Source: Opitutaceae bacterium
GTDB taxonomy: Bacteria; Verrucomicrobiota; Verrucomicrobiia; Opitutales; Opitutaceae
DNA: 64,000 bases
Assembly: GCA_028284385.1 (NCBI GenBank)
Contig: JANQRT010000045.1
Span: forward strand, 1-64,000
Reading direction: 5' to 3'
Shown here piece by piece: positions 37,591 through 47,303 of this stretch. The stretch's first letter is position 1; each line of letters begins with the position of its first letter. Below the pieces are notes generated by a model that saw nothing but the letters and a program-made list of their open reading frames with translations, made no database searches and was not told the origin of the DNA. The position numbers and the translations under genes are program-made.

Positions 37591-39645
37591 TTAGAATTTG
37601 GCGTCAAATCTAGCCCCAAAGGTTTCCGGTTCGCCCGGCGTACCAGCGAAAACCTGAGGGTTGATAAAGTTGTAGTAAAACTCGTCGCCTAAATTCTTTC
37701 CGTACAAAGCGATGGAATAGCGCTCGCTACGGAATCCGACTTGAGCGTCGAACACGCTGTAGTCCCCTTGTCGGAATAAGGCAGTGTTCTGCTCGTCGTA
37801 GTGCGTGGCTCCGATGACGCGAAAGGCTCCCTGGACGAATAGTCCATTTTCAAAGTTATACTGAGCAGATCCCCGAATGGTGTGTTCAGGAGCATAGGGA
37901 ACATGCATTCCATTGTAGCTGCTTCCATCGAAAGGATCCGTATGCGAATCGAAGGTCACGTCGCTAATGCCGACCCCCGCCTCGATCTGGAATCGAGGAA
38001 ACGGCTGCCACATGATCTCAGCCTCAAAGCCTTGAGACGAGACCTCGTCCGCATTGACCACAATGTAGTCCGTCGAGTTGGGAACCGAACGCTCAAGCTG
38101 AAAATCGTCGATGCTCACATCGAAAGCGGTCAAGCGCAGGCTCAAATCGTTTTCGGAAGAAATGTAGACCAGCCCAATCTCGTTGGACCATGCTTCCTCG
38201 TCCTCGAACGCGGCAATCGCGGGATTATCGGTAAACGGAGAAAAGCCTTTGGGTTTAAAACTGATAGCCGATCTTCCGATGAGGCTTAAGTCTTCGTTCA
38301 ACTGGAACTGAAATCCAGCATCTGGAGCGAAATAGGTGTCATCCGTATCATCCACGATTGTGACTGCCCCAACCGGACTGGTTTTAACGCGATCAATCGA
38401 CGAGTCCGTATTTTGAATACGAATTCCGCCATCAAGCGTAAGCGTTTCGGTGACAGTGACCGCGACATGGGCAAAGGCGCTCATCTCGCTTTCGTCGAGG
38501 GTAGAAATGGTCTGCTCGGTGAAGACCGGAAAGAAAGGCGGAGCCGGGAAAACGCGAGTCGAATCGCCATCAGTCTCCTTGTCCATGAAGAAAAGGCCTG
38601 CCCTCCATTGCACATCGCTTTCAGATGCGGCCGACTCGAAGCGAAACTCTTGCGTGACGAGTTTCTGATCCTGCACGATCGTCGAGGTCGAAATCGGATC
38701 CGGACTTAGATCGAGGTCTACGGTGGAAGGATCCAGCTCCCAGTCCTGCAAGGAGCTGATCGACTTGAAAACGCCCCAATCGAATTCGCGCATCAAATGA
38801 ATGGATACCTGGCTTTTATCAATCGACGTCTCGCCCTCCAAGTCCGAGCCGACCGTAAAAGGATCGGGGCTGAAAAGCGAAGAAAGTCTTTGGCTACCGT
38901 CGTCGATCGATTCGGCAGCCAGCTTCAAACGGACATTCCAATCGTTTCCTGGATTCCAGAAGAAGCTCCACTCCCCGCCCTGAGCTTCCCGGGTATCCGT
39001 TTTGCGATTAAGAAAGGCGTTGTTTAGAAATCCGTCGCGTTCATTGTGATACACGCTCAGGCTATGAGAGAGCTCGGAATCGGCCAACTCTCCGGAAATA
39101 TTAGCTCTGAATGAACGCTTGTCGAAGGAGCCGGCCTCAATTGAAAGGCTAGACTGGAACGCTTCAAGCGGTCGCAAGCTTTGAATTTCAATAACTCCAG
39201 CCGGTCCATTGCGTCCGAAAAACGAACCGCGGCCACCTCGGTGCAGGGTCATGGTATTTCCAGAGTTCAACTCGGAAGAATAGGTGAAGACGTCTCCTGA
39301 TGGAACATCGTCCACGTAGAGGGAGACGCCCGGCGAGCTAAAGAAAATGGTGTTTCCAATGCCCCGAATCGAGATAACGTCTCCGAAGCCTCGCGAATCG
39401 CTCGAGCTTACGTAAAGATTAGGCACCAGCGCCGTCGTCTCCTGCACGGTTTGAATCTGATAAAGATCGATCGCGCCTGTAGTGAAATTGCTGGTACCGA
39501 CCATTCGTTCCAGTCGAGTCTCGGGAGCGATCACCCGAATCGGCGAAAGCTCGATGACGTTATCGGAGGAAGGATTCTCCTGCCCCCAGGCGGATGAACT
39601 CACAAGAAGTCCAAAAACAATTCCCTGTAGTTTTCTAGTATACAT
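37591..39645 (-). CDS. TonB-dependent outer-membrane receptor linked to BlaI/M56
   Basis: 684 residues from the ATG at 39645, preceded by a weak GGGA; an ATG seven codons earlier (39666) is equally possible. Signal peptide ending near SSAWGQ, TonB-box-like NVIELSPIRVIAP, plug domain with ISIRGIGNTIFFSSPGVSLY and LHRGGRGSFFGRNGPAGVIE, then a beta-barrel ending in Phe (FGARFDAKF), with a late NLGDEFYYNF segment as in FecA/FyuA-like receptors. With BlaI and M56 downstream on the same strand and the operator upstream, it is probably part of the regulated set. The substrate is unknown. Confidence 0.92.
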   Translation of the reverse strand: MYTRKLQGIVFGLLVSSSAWGQENPSSDNVIELSPIRVIAPETRLERMVGTSNFTTGAIDLYQIQTVQETTALVPNLYVSSSDSRGFGDVISIRGIGNTIFFSSPGVSLYVDDVPSGDVFTYSSELNSGNTMTLHRGGRGSFFGRNGPAGVIEIQSLRPLEAFQSSLSIEAGSFDKRSFRANISGELADSELSHSLSVYHNERDGFLNNAFLNRKTDTREAQGGEWSFFWNPGNDWNVRLKLAAESIDDGSQRLSSLFSPDPFTVGSDLEGETSIDKSQVSIHLMREFDWGVFKSISSLQDWELDPSTVDLDLSPDPISTSTIVQDQKLVTQEFRFESAASESDVQWRAGLFFMDKETDGDSTRVFPAPPFFPVFTEQTISTLDESEMSAFAHVAVTVTETLTLDGGIRIQNTDSSIDRVKTSPVGAVTIVDDTDDTYFAPDAGFQFQLNEDLSLIGRSAISFKPKGFSPFTDNPAIAAFEDEEAWSNEIGLVYISSENDLSLRLTAFDVSIDDFQLERSVPNSTDYIVVNADEVSSQGFEAEIMWQPFPRFQIEAGVGISDVTFDSHTDPFDGSSYNGMHVPYAPEHTIRGSAQYNFENGLFVQGAFRVIGATHYDEQNTALFRQGDYSVFDAQVGFRSERYSIALYGKNLGDEFYYNFINPQVFAGTPGEPETFGARFDAKF

Positions 39646-39738
39646 ATTGTCCCAACGTTTGTTCATAAAAGAATAGAATCCGATTTAACAGACACTCTCT
39701 AAGAAGAATTCCTTCAGATGCGACAACATAAAGCGTAC

Positions 39739-39760
39739 GTCAACTACAAATGTAGTTGAC
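39739..39760. promoter_or_regulatory. Putative BlaI/MecI-type operator in the divergent promoter
   Basis: GTCAACTACA-AA-TGTAGTTGAC has perfect 10-bp arms containing the ACTACA-N2-TGTAGT core of BlaI/MecI operators. Its right end overlaps a perfect -35 hexamer TTGACA (39756-39761) facing the propeller array, and its left end gives TTGACG facing the TonB receptor. No good -10 is evident. Confidence 0.8.
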
Positions 39761-39790
39761 AGGGTGGTTTGATCGTGTAATGCGACGTTT

Positions 39791-41296
39791 ATGGAAGGAG
39801 AAGCGTGTGGTTTGGGTGCGCGGTCTACGCCAACGTGGCAGACTGTTTCTGGAAAATGGATCGTTTTAGCGGCAGCTCTTTGCTCTGCCAGCGGCCTTCA
39901 AGCGGACGTGATGTCCTGGCGAAACGGTGGCAATGGAGAGTACGCTAGCTCCAATCCTCCAACCGATTGGAAGACCGGCGAGCTGTGGAATACCCGACTA
40001 GCAAACTGGAGCAACGCTAGCCCAATCCTGGTTGATGGTCGACTCTACTTCTGCCAGGAACCCTCTACCTTGATTTGCGCGGACAGCAAAACGGGTGAAG
40101 TCCTCTGGCAACGTTCGAACGAGCTGATCGACTTGCTCGGATTTTCCGAAGAAGAGAAATCGGAGGGATTGCGCATGCAAGAGGAAGCGCAAATGAAAAG
40201 GCAAGAGCGGAGCCAATTGCGCGGCCAAAGGTATCGACTATCTCGAAGGCTAAGAAACGAGCCGGAAAATGAAGATCTCAAGCGTCTCATAGAAGCGAAG
40301 GAAAACGGAATCCAAACGATTAACGATTGGCTAGACCAAGCTTCCAAGGACCCGAAGTTCGGTGCAGCCACAAGCGTTTTTACCCATCAGACCAATGGAT
40401 ACACCTCGTTTACGCCCTTATCCGACGGGAAACGCGTCTACGTCGCATTCGGCCAAGGCGTACTAGCTGCCTATGACTTGGATGGAAATAAATTTTGGCA
40501 AAAGCAAATGGAGCAGCCCAACCCCGCTCTCGGCGAATATGATTGGGGCGGATCAACCTCGCCGCAAATCGTCGATGGCAAACTGATCGTTCGCTTCTCG
40601 GATTATACCGCCTTGCATCCCGAAACCGGCGAAGAGCTATGGCGCACACCTAGCATGCCGGTTTATGGCACTCCGGCTGTATTCGAAGTTGAGGGACAAT
40701 TTTTCCTTTTCACGCCACGCGGCGAACTCATTAGAGCCAGTGACGGTAAGGTCCTTCAACAGGGACTCGTTGCCCTCCATCCGAATCATCCATGGGCCGT
40801 ATTCAACTCGCCGGTCATCGAGGATGGCATTATTTATACGGTACGAGGGCGCAACGGAGATGTAACGGACGGCCATGCCTACGCATTTCGCATTCCCAAT
40901 GATTTGGATACGCTGCTCAACAGGGGCTTGGAGGAAATCTGGTACACTGCGATCCACACAAATCGCTACTACGCATCGCCGATTGCTCATGACGGACTCG
41001 TCTATGCCCTAAGCCAGGACTTTGTTTTTACCGTGCTGGAAATGGATACAGGCGAAAAAGTCTTAGAGCGCAAGATTACGGGCTTGAAAGGCGTCGCCTA
41101 TCCAAGCATCAGCCTTGCCGGCGACAAGCTTTTCCTGGCCGCAGACACTGGAACTTTAGTGGTTTTGCAACCAGGTCGCGAATACAGGGAACTCGGTCGA
41201 AGCCAATTCGGCAAATTCCGCAGCACGCCCATTTTCGATGGCGAAATCGCCTACTTGCGAACCTACTCCGAGATCATGGCCATCAAGCGAATGTAG
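39791..41296 (+). CDS. Secreted PQQ-like propeller with inserted coiled coil, array member 1
   Basis: 501 residues, the founder position of a seven-gene array. A long N-region (about 22 residues) precedes the hydrophobic core WIVLAAALCSASGLQA and the hallmark DVMSWRNGGNGEY found in most members. Blade 1 is LYFCQEPSTLICADSKTGEVLW with Cys 88 and 96. A charged coiled coil follows at about 119-186 (EEEKSEGLRMQEEAQMKRQE...RLSRRLRNEPENEDLKRL). The remaining blades carry repeated motifs (AFGQGVLAAYDLDGNKFW, GGSTSPQIVDGKLIVRF, YGTPAVFEVEGQ, LRTYSEIMAIK). The first start codon after the BlaI-like operator is the ATG at 39791. Function unknown; probably a periplasmic or surface binding protein. Confidence 0.88.
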   Translation: MEGEACGLGARSTPTWQTVSGKWIVLAAALCSASGLQADVMSWRNGGNGEYASSNPPTDWKTGELWNTRLANWSNASPILVDGRLYFCQEPSTLICADSKTGEVLWQRSNELIDLLGFSEEEKSEGLRMQEEAQMKRQERSQLRGQRYRLSRRLRNEPENEDLKRLIEAKENGIQTINDWLDQASKDPKFGAATSVFTHQTNGYTSFTPLSDGKRVYVAFGQGVLAAYDLDGNKFWQKQMEQPNPALGEYDWGGSTSPQIVDGKLIVRFSDYTALHPETGEELWRTPSMPVYGTPAVFEVEGQFFLFTPRGELIRASDGKVLQQGLVALHPNHPWAVFNSPVIEDGIIYTVRGRNGDVTDGHAYAFRIPNDLDTLLNRGLEEIWYTAIHTNRYYASPIAHDGLVYALSQDFVFTVLEMDTGEKVLERKITGLKGVAYPSISLAGDKLFLAADTGTLVVLQPGREYRELGRSQFGKFRSTPIFDGEIAYLRTYSEIMAIKRM

Positions 41297-41330
41297 CCAA
41301 AAAATATAACCAAATGATGGGAATAAAGAG

Positions 41331-42785
41331 ATGAGGAAAACATTCTTAAGCTGGATTGTTCAAATTGCGATCTTCGGCGTATTCAATTTTTCCACATTCG
41401 CCGATGTCCAATCATGGCGTAACGGTGGAAATGGAGAATACCCGGAAAGCCAAGCTCCGGTAAACTGGAACGACAATATTATGTGGGAAACGCCGCTGGA
41501 AAATAAGAGCAACGCTAGCCCCATCCTCGTTGGTAGCCGACTCTTTTTCTGCCAAGAACCTTCTACCCTGGTCTGTGTGGATAGCGAATCGGGCGAGACG
41601 CTTTGGGAAAGATCGCTCGATAAGATGGAGCTACTTGGCTTCACAGAAGAGCAACTCCAGCAAGTTGAAGCTTTGCGGGAACAAGATGCATTTTACGGTA
41701 GGGAAATCAATCGAGTGTCCACCGATTACCGGCGTATCCGAAATCGTCTAAACCAGGATCCTGAAAACGAAGAGCTCAAAAACCAACTTCAAGCTAAGGA
41801 CGATGAGCTTTCCGATATCAGAAAAAGACGATCCGCCTCCGCCAGAGTAGATAAAATCGAAACGGAGGCCCTTACCATTACGCATCCAACTAACGGATAC
41901 ACTTCATTTACGCCCGTTTCAGATGGGAAACGTGTCTACGTTGCGTTCGGACAAGGCATACTGGGAGCCTTTGATCTCGAAGGGAATAAGATCTGGGAAA
42001 AGGCCATGGAACGCCCTAATCCCTCCAAAGGCCGAAATGAATGGGGAGGCTCGACATCGCCGCTAATCGTCGATGGCAAGCTCATCGTCCGCTTCTCCAA
42101 CTACACGGCCCTCGATCCTGAGACTGGCGAGGAAATCTGGCGCTTGCCAAGCGAACCAGTCTACGGCACTCCAGCCGTATTCGAAGTTGAAGGACAATCC
42201 TTTCTATTTACTCCACGAGGAGAACTGATCAAAACGAGCGATGGCAAGGTCCTCCAATCCGGACTGGTTGCCCTGCACAATGAAAACCCATGGTCGGTTT
42301 TCAATTCGCCGGTCATTGAAGGCGATGTCATTTACACCATGAGAGGCTTTAGGGGAGATGGTCATGCTCACGCCTTTCGTATTCCCAAAACACTGGATAA
42401 ACTGCATGCCGCTGGACTAGAAGAGATCTGGCACACGGAAATCCATATGAATCGCTACTATGCCTCCCCTATCGCCCATGAAGGATTGCTCTATGCCTTG
42501 AGCCAATACTTCGTCCTCACCGTTCTGGAAATGGATACAGGGGAAAAGGTTCTTGAGCATAAGATCACCGGTCTACGAGGCCAGGCCTACCCCAGCATAA
42601 GCCTGGCTGACGGTAAGCTTTTCCTAGCATCCGACAGCGGCACTCTCATCACTCTCCAACCAGGACCTGAATACAAGGAGCTCGGGCGAAGCCAGTTCGA
42701 AACCTTCCGCAGCACACCCATTTTCCAAAACGACATCGCCTATCTGCGAACCTATGAGAAGCTCTACGCCATTAGAGAGAACTAA
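41331..42785 (+). CDS. Secreted propeller with coiled coil, array member 2
   Basis: 484 residues. Signal peptide 1-24, then DVQSWRNGGNGEYPES. Cys pair C74/C82 (FFCQEPSTLVC), coiled coil about 105-170 (FTEEQLQQVEALREQDAFYG...RIRNRLNQDPENEELKNQLQ), then the common blades (SFTPVSDGKRVYVAFGQGI, GGSTSPLIVDGKLIVRFSNY, YPSISLADGKLFLASDSGTL). It follows member 1 after 34 bp, with an AAAGAG Shine-Dalgarno adjoining the ATG. The region from about residue 185 on is closely similar to member 1, while the coil sequence differs. Confidence 0.88.
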   Translation: MRKTFLSWIVQIAIFGVFNFSTFADVQSWRNGGNGEYPESQAPVNWNDNIMWETPLENKSNASPILVGSRLFFCQEPSTLVCVDSESGETLWERSLDKMELLGFTEEQLQQVEALREQDAFYGREINRVSTDYRRIRNRLNQDPENEELKNQLQAKDDELSDIRKRRSASARVDKIETEALTITHPTNGYTSFTPVSDGKRVYVAFGQGILGAFDLEGNKIWEKAMERPNPSKGRNEWGGSTSPLIVDGKLIVRFSNYTALDPETGEEIWRLPSEPVYGTPAVFEVEGQSFLFTPRGELIKTSDGKVLQSGLVALHNENPWSVFNSPVIEGDVIYTMRGFRGDGHAHAFRIPKTLDKLHAAGLEEIWHTEIHMNRYYASPIAHEGLLYALSQYFVLTVLEMDTGEKVLEHKITGLRGQAYPSISLADGKLFLASDSGTLITLQPGPEYKELGRSQFETFRSTPIFQNDIAYLRTYEKLYAIREN

Positions 42786-42816
42786 ATCCAGTGAAACTGT
42801 TAAGCGAAAGGACCCA

Positions 42817-44295
42817 ATGAATGCCAGCCGAAAAGTACTCCTTCTTACGACGTTCCTCGCCATTTTTGTTACCACTTCTTCGATACATGCAGACGTCATG
42901 TCCTGGAGAAATGGAGGCAATGGAGAATATGCATCGAATCAACTCCCTGAAAATTGGCAAGAGCATGTCCTTTGGCAGACCGCGCTCGACCAGAAAAGCA
43001 ATTCCAGTCCCATCCTTATCAAGGGTCGGCTCTATTTCTGCCAAGAGCCGAATGCTCTGGTTTGCGCGGACAGCAAAACCGGCGAAATTCTATGGAAGCG
43101 GCAGCATGAACTCATGGATTTTTTCGAGTTCAGCGAAGAGGAGAAAGCCCAAGCTCTCGAATTAGGCGAACGCAATCGAGAGTTGAGACGTGAACTGAAT
43201 CGCCGCCGCAACGAAGCCCGACGTCTGACAAGGCAGTCCGAAAACCAGCCTGAAAATGAAGAGCTCAAGCAAACCATCAAAGAAAAAAGAGCCGAGTTCG
43301 AAGCCCTACGAGCCCAACGACTAGAACTCAGCAACGACCCTAAATTCCCGGCTATCGAAATTGTTCCAACGCATCAGGATAATGGTTACACTTCGTTCAC
43401 TCCCGTATCCGATGGAAAATACGTCTACGCCGCATTCGGACATGGCGTGCTGGCTGCCTACGATCTTGATGGCAACAAGATATGGAGCAAGCGAATGGAG
43501 CATCCGAATCCTGCCAACGGCCCAGGCGGAGCCGCTCGTTGGGGTGGATCCACATCACCCATTCTTGTAGATGGCATGCTTATTGTGCGTTTCGCTGATT
43601 ACACGGCTCTCAATCCGGAAACCGGCGAGGAAATCTGGCGTATCCCTAGCGGGGTCGTTTACGGTACTCCCGCCGTATTCGAAGTGGAAGGACAATCTTT
43701 TCTCTTTACCTCGCGGGGCAGAGTCATTCGAGCGAGCGATGGGGAAATCGTTCAAGACGGCCTCGTCCAGCTGCATCATCGATTCGACTGGACCGTTTTC
43801 AACACGCCTTTCATCAAAGATGGCATCATTTACACGGTAAGAGGATTCAAGTGGCAGGACCAGGACGGCCATGCCTATGCCTACCGCATTCCTCAAGACC
43901 TGGAAACGTTAAACACGAAGGGTCTGGAGCTTATTTGGCATACAGATAAGGTGCACCATCAACGGTACTATGCCTCGCCCATCGTCCACAAGGGCCTCAT
44001 GTATATTTTCAGCCAGGACTTCGTCTTCTCGGCCCTCGATGCCAACACGGGAGAGATCCTCTATAAAAAGAAAATCGATGGCTTCAAGGGAACGGCCTAC
44101 CCTAGCCTAAGCCTAGTGGGCGAAACGCTCTTTGCTGGAGCAGACGACGGCGTCGTTATTGCTTTGCAACCAGGTAGTGAATACAAGGAAATCGCCCGCA
44201 GCCAATTCGAACAATTTCGCAGCACGCCCATCTTTCTGAACAACATTGCCTACTTGAGGACCTACGAGAATCTTTATGCCATCAAAGCCAATTGA
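42817..44295 (+). CDS. Secreted propeller with coiled coil, array member 3
   Basis: 492 residues from the ATG at 42817 (AAAGGA upstream); an earlier in-frame start at 42754 overlaps member 2. Signal peptide VLLLTTFLAIFVTTSSIHA, then DVMSWRNGGNGEYASNQ. Cys pair C75/C83 (FCQEPNALVC). The coil at about 107-172 is the most basic of the set (RELRRELNRRRNEARRLTRQ). Blade motifs as in the other members (SFTPVSDGKYVYAAFGHGVL, GGSTSPILVDGMLIVRFADY). It lies 31 bp after member 2. Confidence 0.88.
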   Translation: MNASRKVLLLTTFLAIFVTTSSIHADVMSWRNGGNGEYASNQLPENWQEHVLWQTALDQKSNSSPILIKGRLYFCQEPNALVCADSKTGEILWKRQHELMDFFEFSEEEKAQALELGERNRELRRELNRRRNEARRLTRQSENQPENEELKQTIKEKRAEFEALRAQRLELSNDPKFPAIEIVPTHQDNGYTSFTPVSDGKYVYAAFGHGVLAAYDLDGNKIWSKRMEHPNPANGPGGAARWGGSTSPILVDGMLIVRFADYTALNPETGEEIWRIPSGVVYGTPAVFEVEGQSFLFTSRGRVIRASDGEIVQDGLVQLHHRFDWTVFNTPFIKDGIIYTVRGFKWQDQDGHAYAYRIPQDLETLNTKGLELIWHTDKVHHQRYYASPIVHKGLMYIFSQDFVFSALDANTGEILYKKKIDGFKGTAYPSLSLVGETLFAGADDGVVIALQPGSEYKEIARSQFEQFRSTPIFLNNIAYLRTYENLYAIKAN

Positions 44296-44325
44296 AACCC
44301 CTCTAGCGATCATCGAACCGACAAA

Positions 44326-45777
44326 ATGAACGCCAATCGAAAAGCTATGCGTCTCGCGACGCTCCTCTCAATTTTTGTTACCGTTTTTTCCATACACGCA
44401 GATGTCATATCATGGAGAAACGGAGGCAATGGAGAGTATCTCAACAGTCGGTTGCCATTGAATTGGAACGAGAATATTCTTTGGAAGACGCCACTGGAAA
44501 ATTGGAGTAATGCGAGCCCTATTCTAGTAGGTGATCGCCTGTATTTCACCCAGGAGCCCTCAACGCTGCTGTGCAGTAACACAGCGACTGGTGACATCCT
44601 TTGGAAAAGAGAAATCAATCAAGTGGAGCTTCTTGGTCTTAGCGAAGAAGAGAAGGCTCAAGCCGTAAATCTTAGAGAGCAAAGCGAAGCATACCGGAAA
44701 GAATTGAATCGCCTCACCAATGATCTCCGTCGCCTGAGAAGAAGAAGCGATCAAGACCCGACAAACGAGCAACTTAAACAGGAAGTCGAGAGCCTGAACG
44801 AAGTTAGGCGAGAGCTGAACAGGAAAAGAAGAGAGTTAACGAACAACGAAAAATTCGGAGTCTCGGCAGTAGTCCCAAGCCACCGGACAAACGGCTATGC
44901 TTCATTTACTCCGATTTCGGATGGCAAACGCGTCTACACCTCTTTTGGCCAAGGCATGCTGGTCGCTTACGATTTCGAGGGAAACGAGGTCTGGAAAAAG
45001 CGAATGAACCCGCCAGATCACAGCTGGGGAGGGTCGACTTCTCCGCTTATCGTAGACGGGAAGCTGATCGTCCGCTTCGACGATTACGTGGCTCTCGATC
45101 CGAATAACGGCCAAGAACTATGGCGAACGCCCAGCGAAGTCGTTTTCGGAACCCCAAGCGTATTCAAGGTAGAAGGACAATCTTTCCTCTTCACGCCTCG
45201 AGGAGAAGTGATTCGCATCAGCGACGGGACCATCATCCAAGATGGCCTTGTAATCTTGCACAAAGAATACCCTTGGTCCGTGATGGGCACTCCGGCCATC
45301 GAAAACGGCGTGATCTTTACCGCTAGAGGAATGGAAACAGGCGGTGCGGATGGTCACGTCCACGCCCTAAGGGTTCCAAGCGCCCTGGGAGAATTATTTG
45401 AGACAGGCTTGAGGCAGATTTGGCATCAGGACGTCCACGCTAAACGCTATTACGCTTCACCCATTGTTCACGAAGGGCTCGTCTACGTAATAAGCGCCGA
45501 CTTCGTGCTGACTGCACTAGAGGCCGATAGCGGAGAAAAGGTATACGAGAAAAAAATCGAAGGGCTCAGAGGCACCGCCTACACAGGCCTCACACTGGCT
45601 GGCGACACATTGTTTTTCGCTTCAGACCAAGGCATTCTCGTAGCCGCAGCTCTGGGACGCGAATACAAGGAGCTCGGACGAAGCCAGTTCGAACAACTTC
45701 GCAGTACTCCCATCTTTCAGAACAACATCGCCTACCTAAGGACATACGAGAATCTCTATGCCATCAAGGCCAATTGA
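44326..45777 (+). CDS. Secreted propeller with coiled coil, array member 4
   Basis: 483 residues. Signal peptide ATLLSIFVTVFSIHA, then DVISWRNGGNGEYLNSRLPL. The first Cys of the pair is lost (T75) while C83 stays. Coil about 107-172 (LSEEEKAQAVNLREQSEAYR...LRRLRRRSDQDPTNEQLKQE). The first 180 bp after codon 5 are about 95% identical to member 5 (45824-46005), and then similarity drops sharply. The intergenic spacer shares tagcgatcatcgaa with the one ahead of member 5. No clear Shine-Dalgarno. Confidence 0.88.
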   Translation: MNANRKAMRLATLLSIFVTVFSIHADVISWRNGGNGEYLNSRLPLNWNENILWKTPLENWSNASPILVGDRLYFTQEPSTLLCSNTATGDILWKREINQVELLGLSEEEKAQAVNLREQSEAYRKELNRLTNDLRRLRRRSDQDPTNEQLKQEVESLNEVRRELNRKRRELTNNEKFGVSAVVPSHRTNGYASFTPISDGKRVYTSFGQGMLVAYDFEGNEVWKKRMNPPDHSWGGSTSPLIVDGKLIVRFDDYVALDPNNGQELWRTPSEVVFGTPSVFKVEGQSFLFTPRGEVIRISDGTIIQDGLVILHKEYPWSVMGTPAIENGVIFTARGMETGGADGHVHALRVPSALGELFETGLRQIWHQDVHAKRYYASPIVHEGLVYVISADFVLTALEADSGEKVYEKKIEGLRGTAYTGLTLAGDTLFFASDQGILVAAALGREYKELGRSQFEQLRSTPIFQNNIAYLRTYENLYAIKAN

Positions 45778-45808
45778 AGTCACTGTTAGCGATCATCGAA
45801 TAAACTAA

Positions 45809-47272
45809 ATGAGCGCGAATCGAAAAGCTATGCGTCTCGCGACGCTCCTCGCAATTTTTGTTACCGTTTTTTCCATACAGGCGGATGTCATATCATGGAG
45901 AAACGGAGGCAATGGAGAGTACCTCAACAGTCGGTTGCCATTGAACTGGAGCGAGAATATCCTTTGGAAGACGCCACTGGAAAACTGGAGCAATGCGAGC
46001 CCTATCATGGTGGACGGCAAACTCTTCGTCTGCGAGGAACCGTCCACGCTGGTTTGCATCGACAGCAAGAATGGAAATATTCTTTGGAAACGCAGCAACG
46101 ACTTGCTGGATCTGCTTGGATTCACAGAGGATGAGAAACGGGAAGTGGAAGCCCTGAAGAAACAGCAAGTCGAAATCCGGAATGAAATCAATCGCTTGGA
46201 GAACAATCAGCGAAGATTGGGTCGCCGCCTGGAGCGCGAAGAAGACAACGAAACGCTTAGGTCGTCGATAGAGAAAATTGGCGTGGATATCCAAAATCTT
46301 CAGACAAAAGGAAAGGAACTTTTGAACGATCCAAAATTTGGGGACGCTCTCCTCGCCCCAACGCATCCCGCCACCGGCTACACTTCCTACACGCCGGTTT
46401 CGGACGGCAAATTGATCTATGCCGCTTTCGGATTCGGCCTGGTAGCGGCCTATGATTTGCATGGAAACAACATCTGGAGCAAGCAAATGGATAGGCCCTT
46501 TGACATCCAGGGGTACGCTACAGGAGGCTCCACATCGCCCCTGATTGTGGATGATAAACTTCTCGTACGTTTCTCTGACTACACAGCTCTAGACCTGAAA
46601 ACCGGCGATAAGATCTGGAATATCGTAAGCAAACCCGCTTACGGTACTCCTCTCATTTTTAAAGTGGAGGGCGAGTCGTTCGTCTTCACACCTCGTGGCA
46701 ATGTCATTCGCATGCGCGACGGCGAAAAGATTCAAACGGGACTCGTAGCCATGCATCCTAAGGAAAAGTACTCGGCCTTCACCTCGCCCGTCATCGATAA
46801 AGGCATTATCTATACAGTGAGAGGATGCCACTATAATGGCAACGATGGACATGCCTATGCGTACCGAATTCCCAAGGACTTGGAAGAGCTCTACGAGACC
46901 GGTCTTGAAGAGCTGTGGCACACCATAGTGCACGAGAAAAACTATTTCGCATCTCCAATCGTTCACGAAGGTCTATTCTATGCGATCTGCGAAGGCATCG
47001 TCTTGTCGGTGCTTGATGCGAATTCTGGCGAAATCATTTACGAACGAAAAATCGATGGCCTGAAAGGAGTGCCCTATCCTAGTCTCACCCTTGCCAAAAA
47101 CGCAGTCTTCTTTGGATCGGACGACGGAACGGCGATCAAACTGCAACCAGGTCGTGAATACAAGGAAATCGCGCGCAGCCGGCTTGAAAGGTTTCGCAGC
47201 ACGCCCATTTTCGTAAACAATGTAGCCTATCTTCGGACCTACGAGAATCTCTATGCGATCAAAGCCAATTGA
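45809..47272 (+). CDS. Secreted propeller with coiled coil, array member 5
   Basis: 487 residues. Signal peptide ATLLAIFVTVFSIQA, then DVISWRNGGNGEYLNSRLPL. Cys pair restored (C75/C83 in FVCEEPSTLVC). Coil about 107-172 (FTEDEKREVEALKKQQVEIR...NQRRLGRRLEREEDNETLRS). The blade facing the coil departs from the family (AFGFGLVAAYDLHGNNIW, MDRPFDIQGYATGGSTSPLI). The 5' 180 bp look transferred from or to member 4. It lies 31 bp after member 4. Confidence 0.88.
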   Translation: MSANRKAMRLATLLAIFVTVFSIQADVISWRNGGNGEYLNSRLPLNWSENILWKTPLENWSNASPIMVDGKLFVCEEPSTLVCIDSKNGNILWKRSNDLLDLLGFTEDEKREVEALKKQQVEIRNEINRLENNQRRLGRRLEREEDNETLRSSIEKIGVDIQNLQTKGKELLNDPKFGDALLAPTHPATGYTSYTPVSDGKLIYAAFGFGLVAAYDLHGNNIWSKQMDRPFDIQGYATGGSTSPLIVDDKLLVRFSDYTALDLKTGDKIWNIVSKPAYGTPLIFKVEGESFVFTPRGNVIRMRDGEKIQTGLVAMHPKEKYSAFTSPVIDKGIIYTVRGCHYNGNDGHAYAYRIPKDLEELYETGLEELWHTIVHEKNYFASPIVHEGLFYAICEGIVLSVLDANSGEIIYERKIDGLKGVPYPSLTLAKNAVFFGSDDGTAIKLQPGREYKEIARSRLERFRSTPIFVNNVAYLRTYENLYAIKAN

Positions 47273-47303
47273 GAACCACTTTCACGCTAACCAAATACAT
47301 CTT

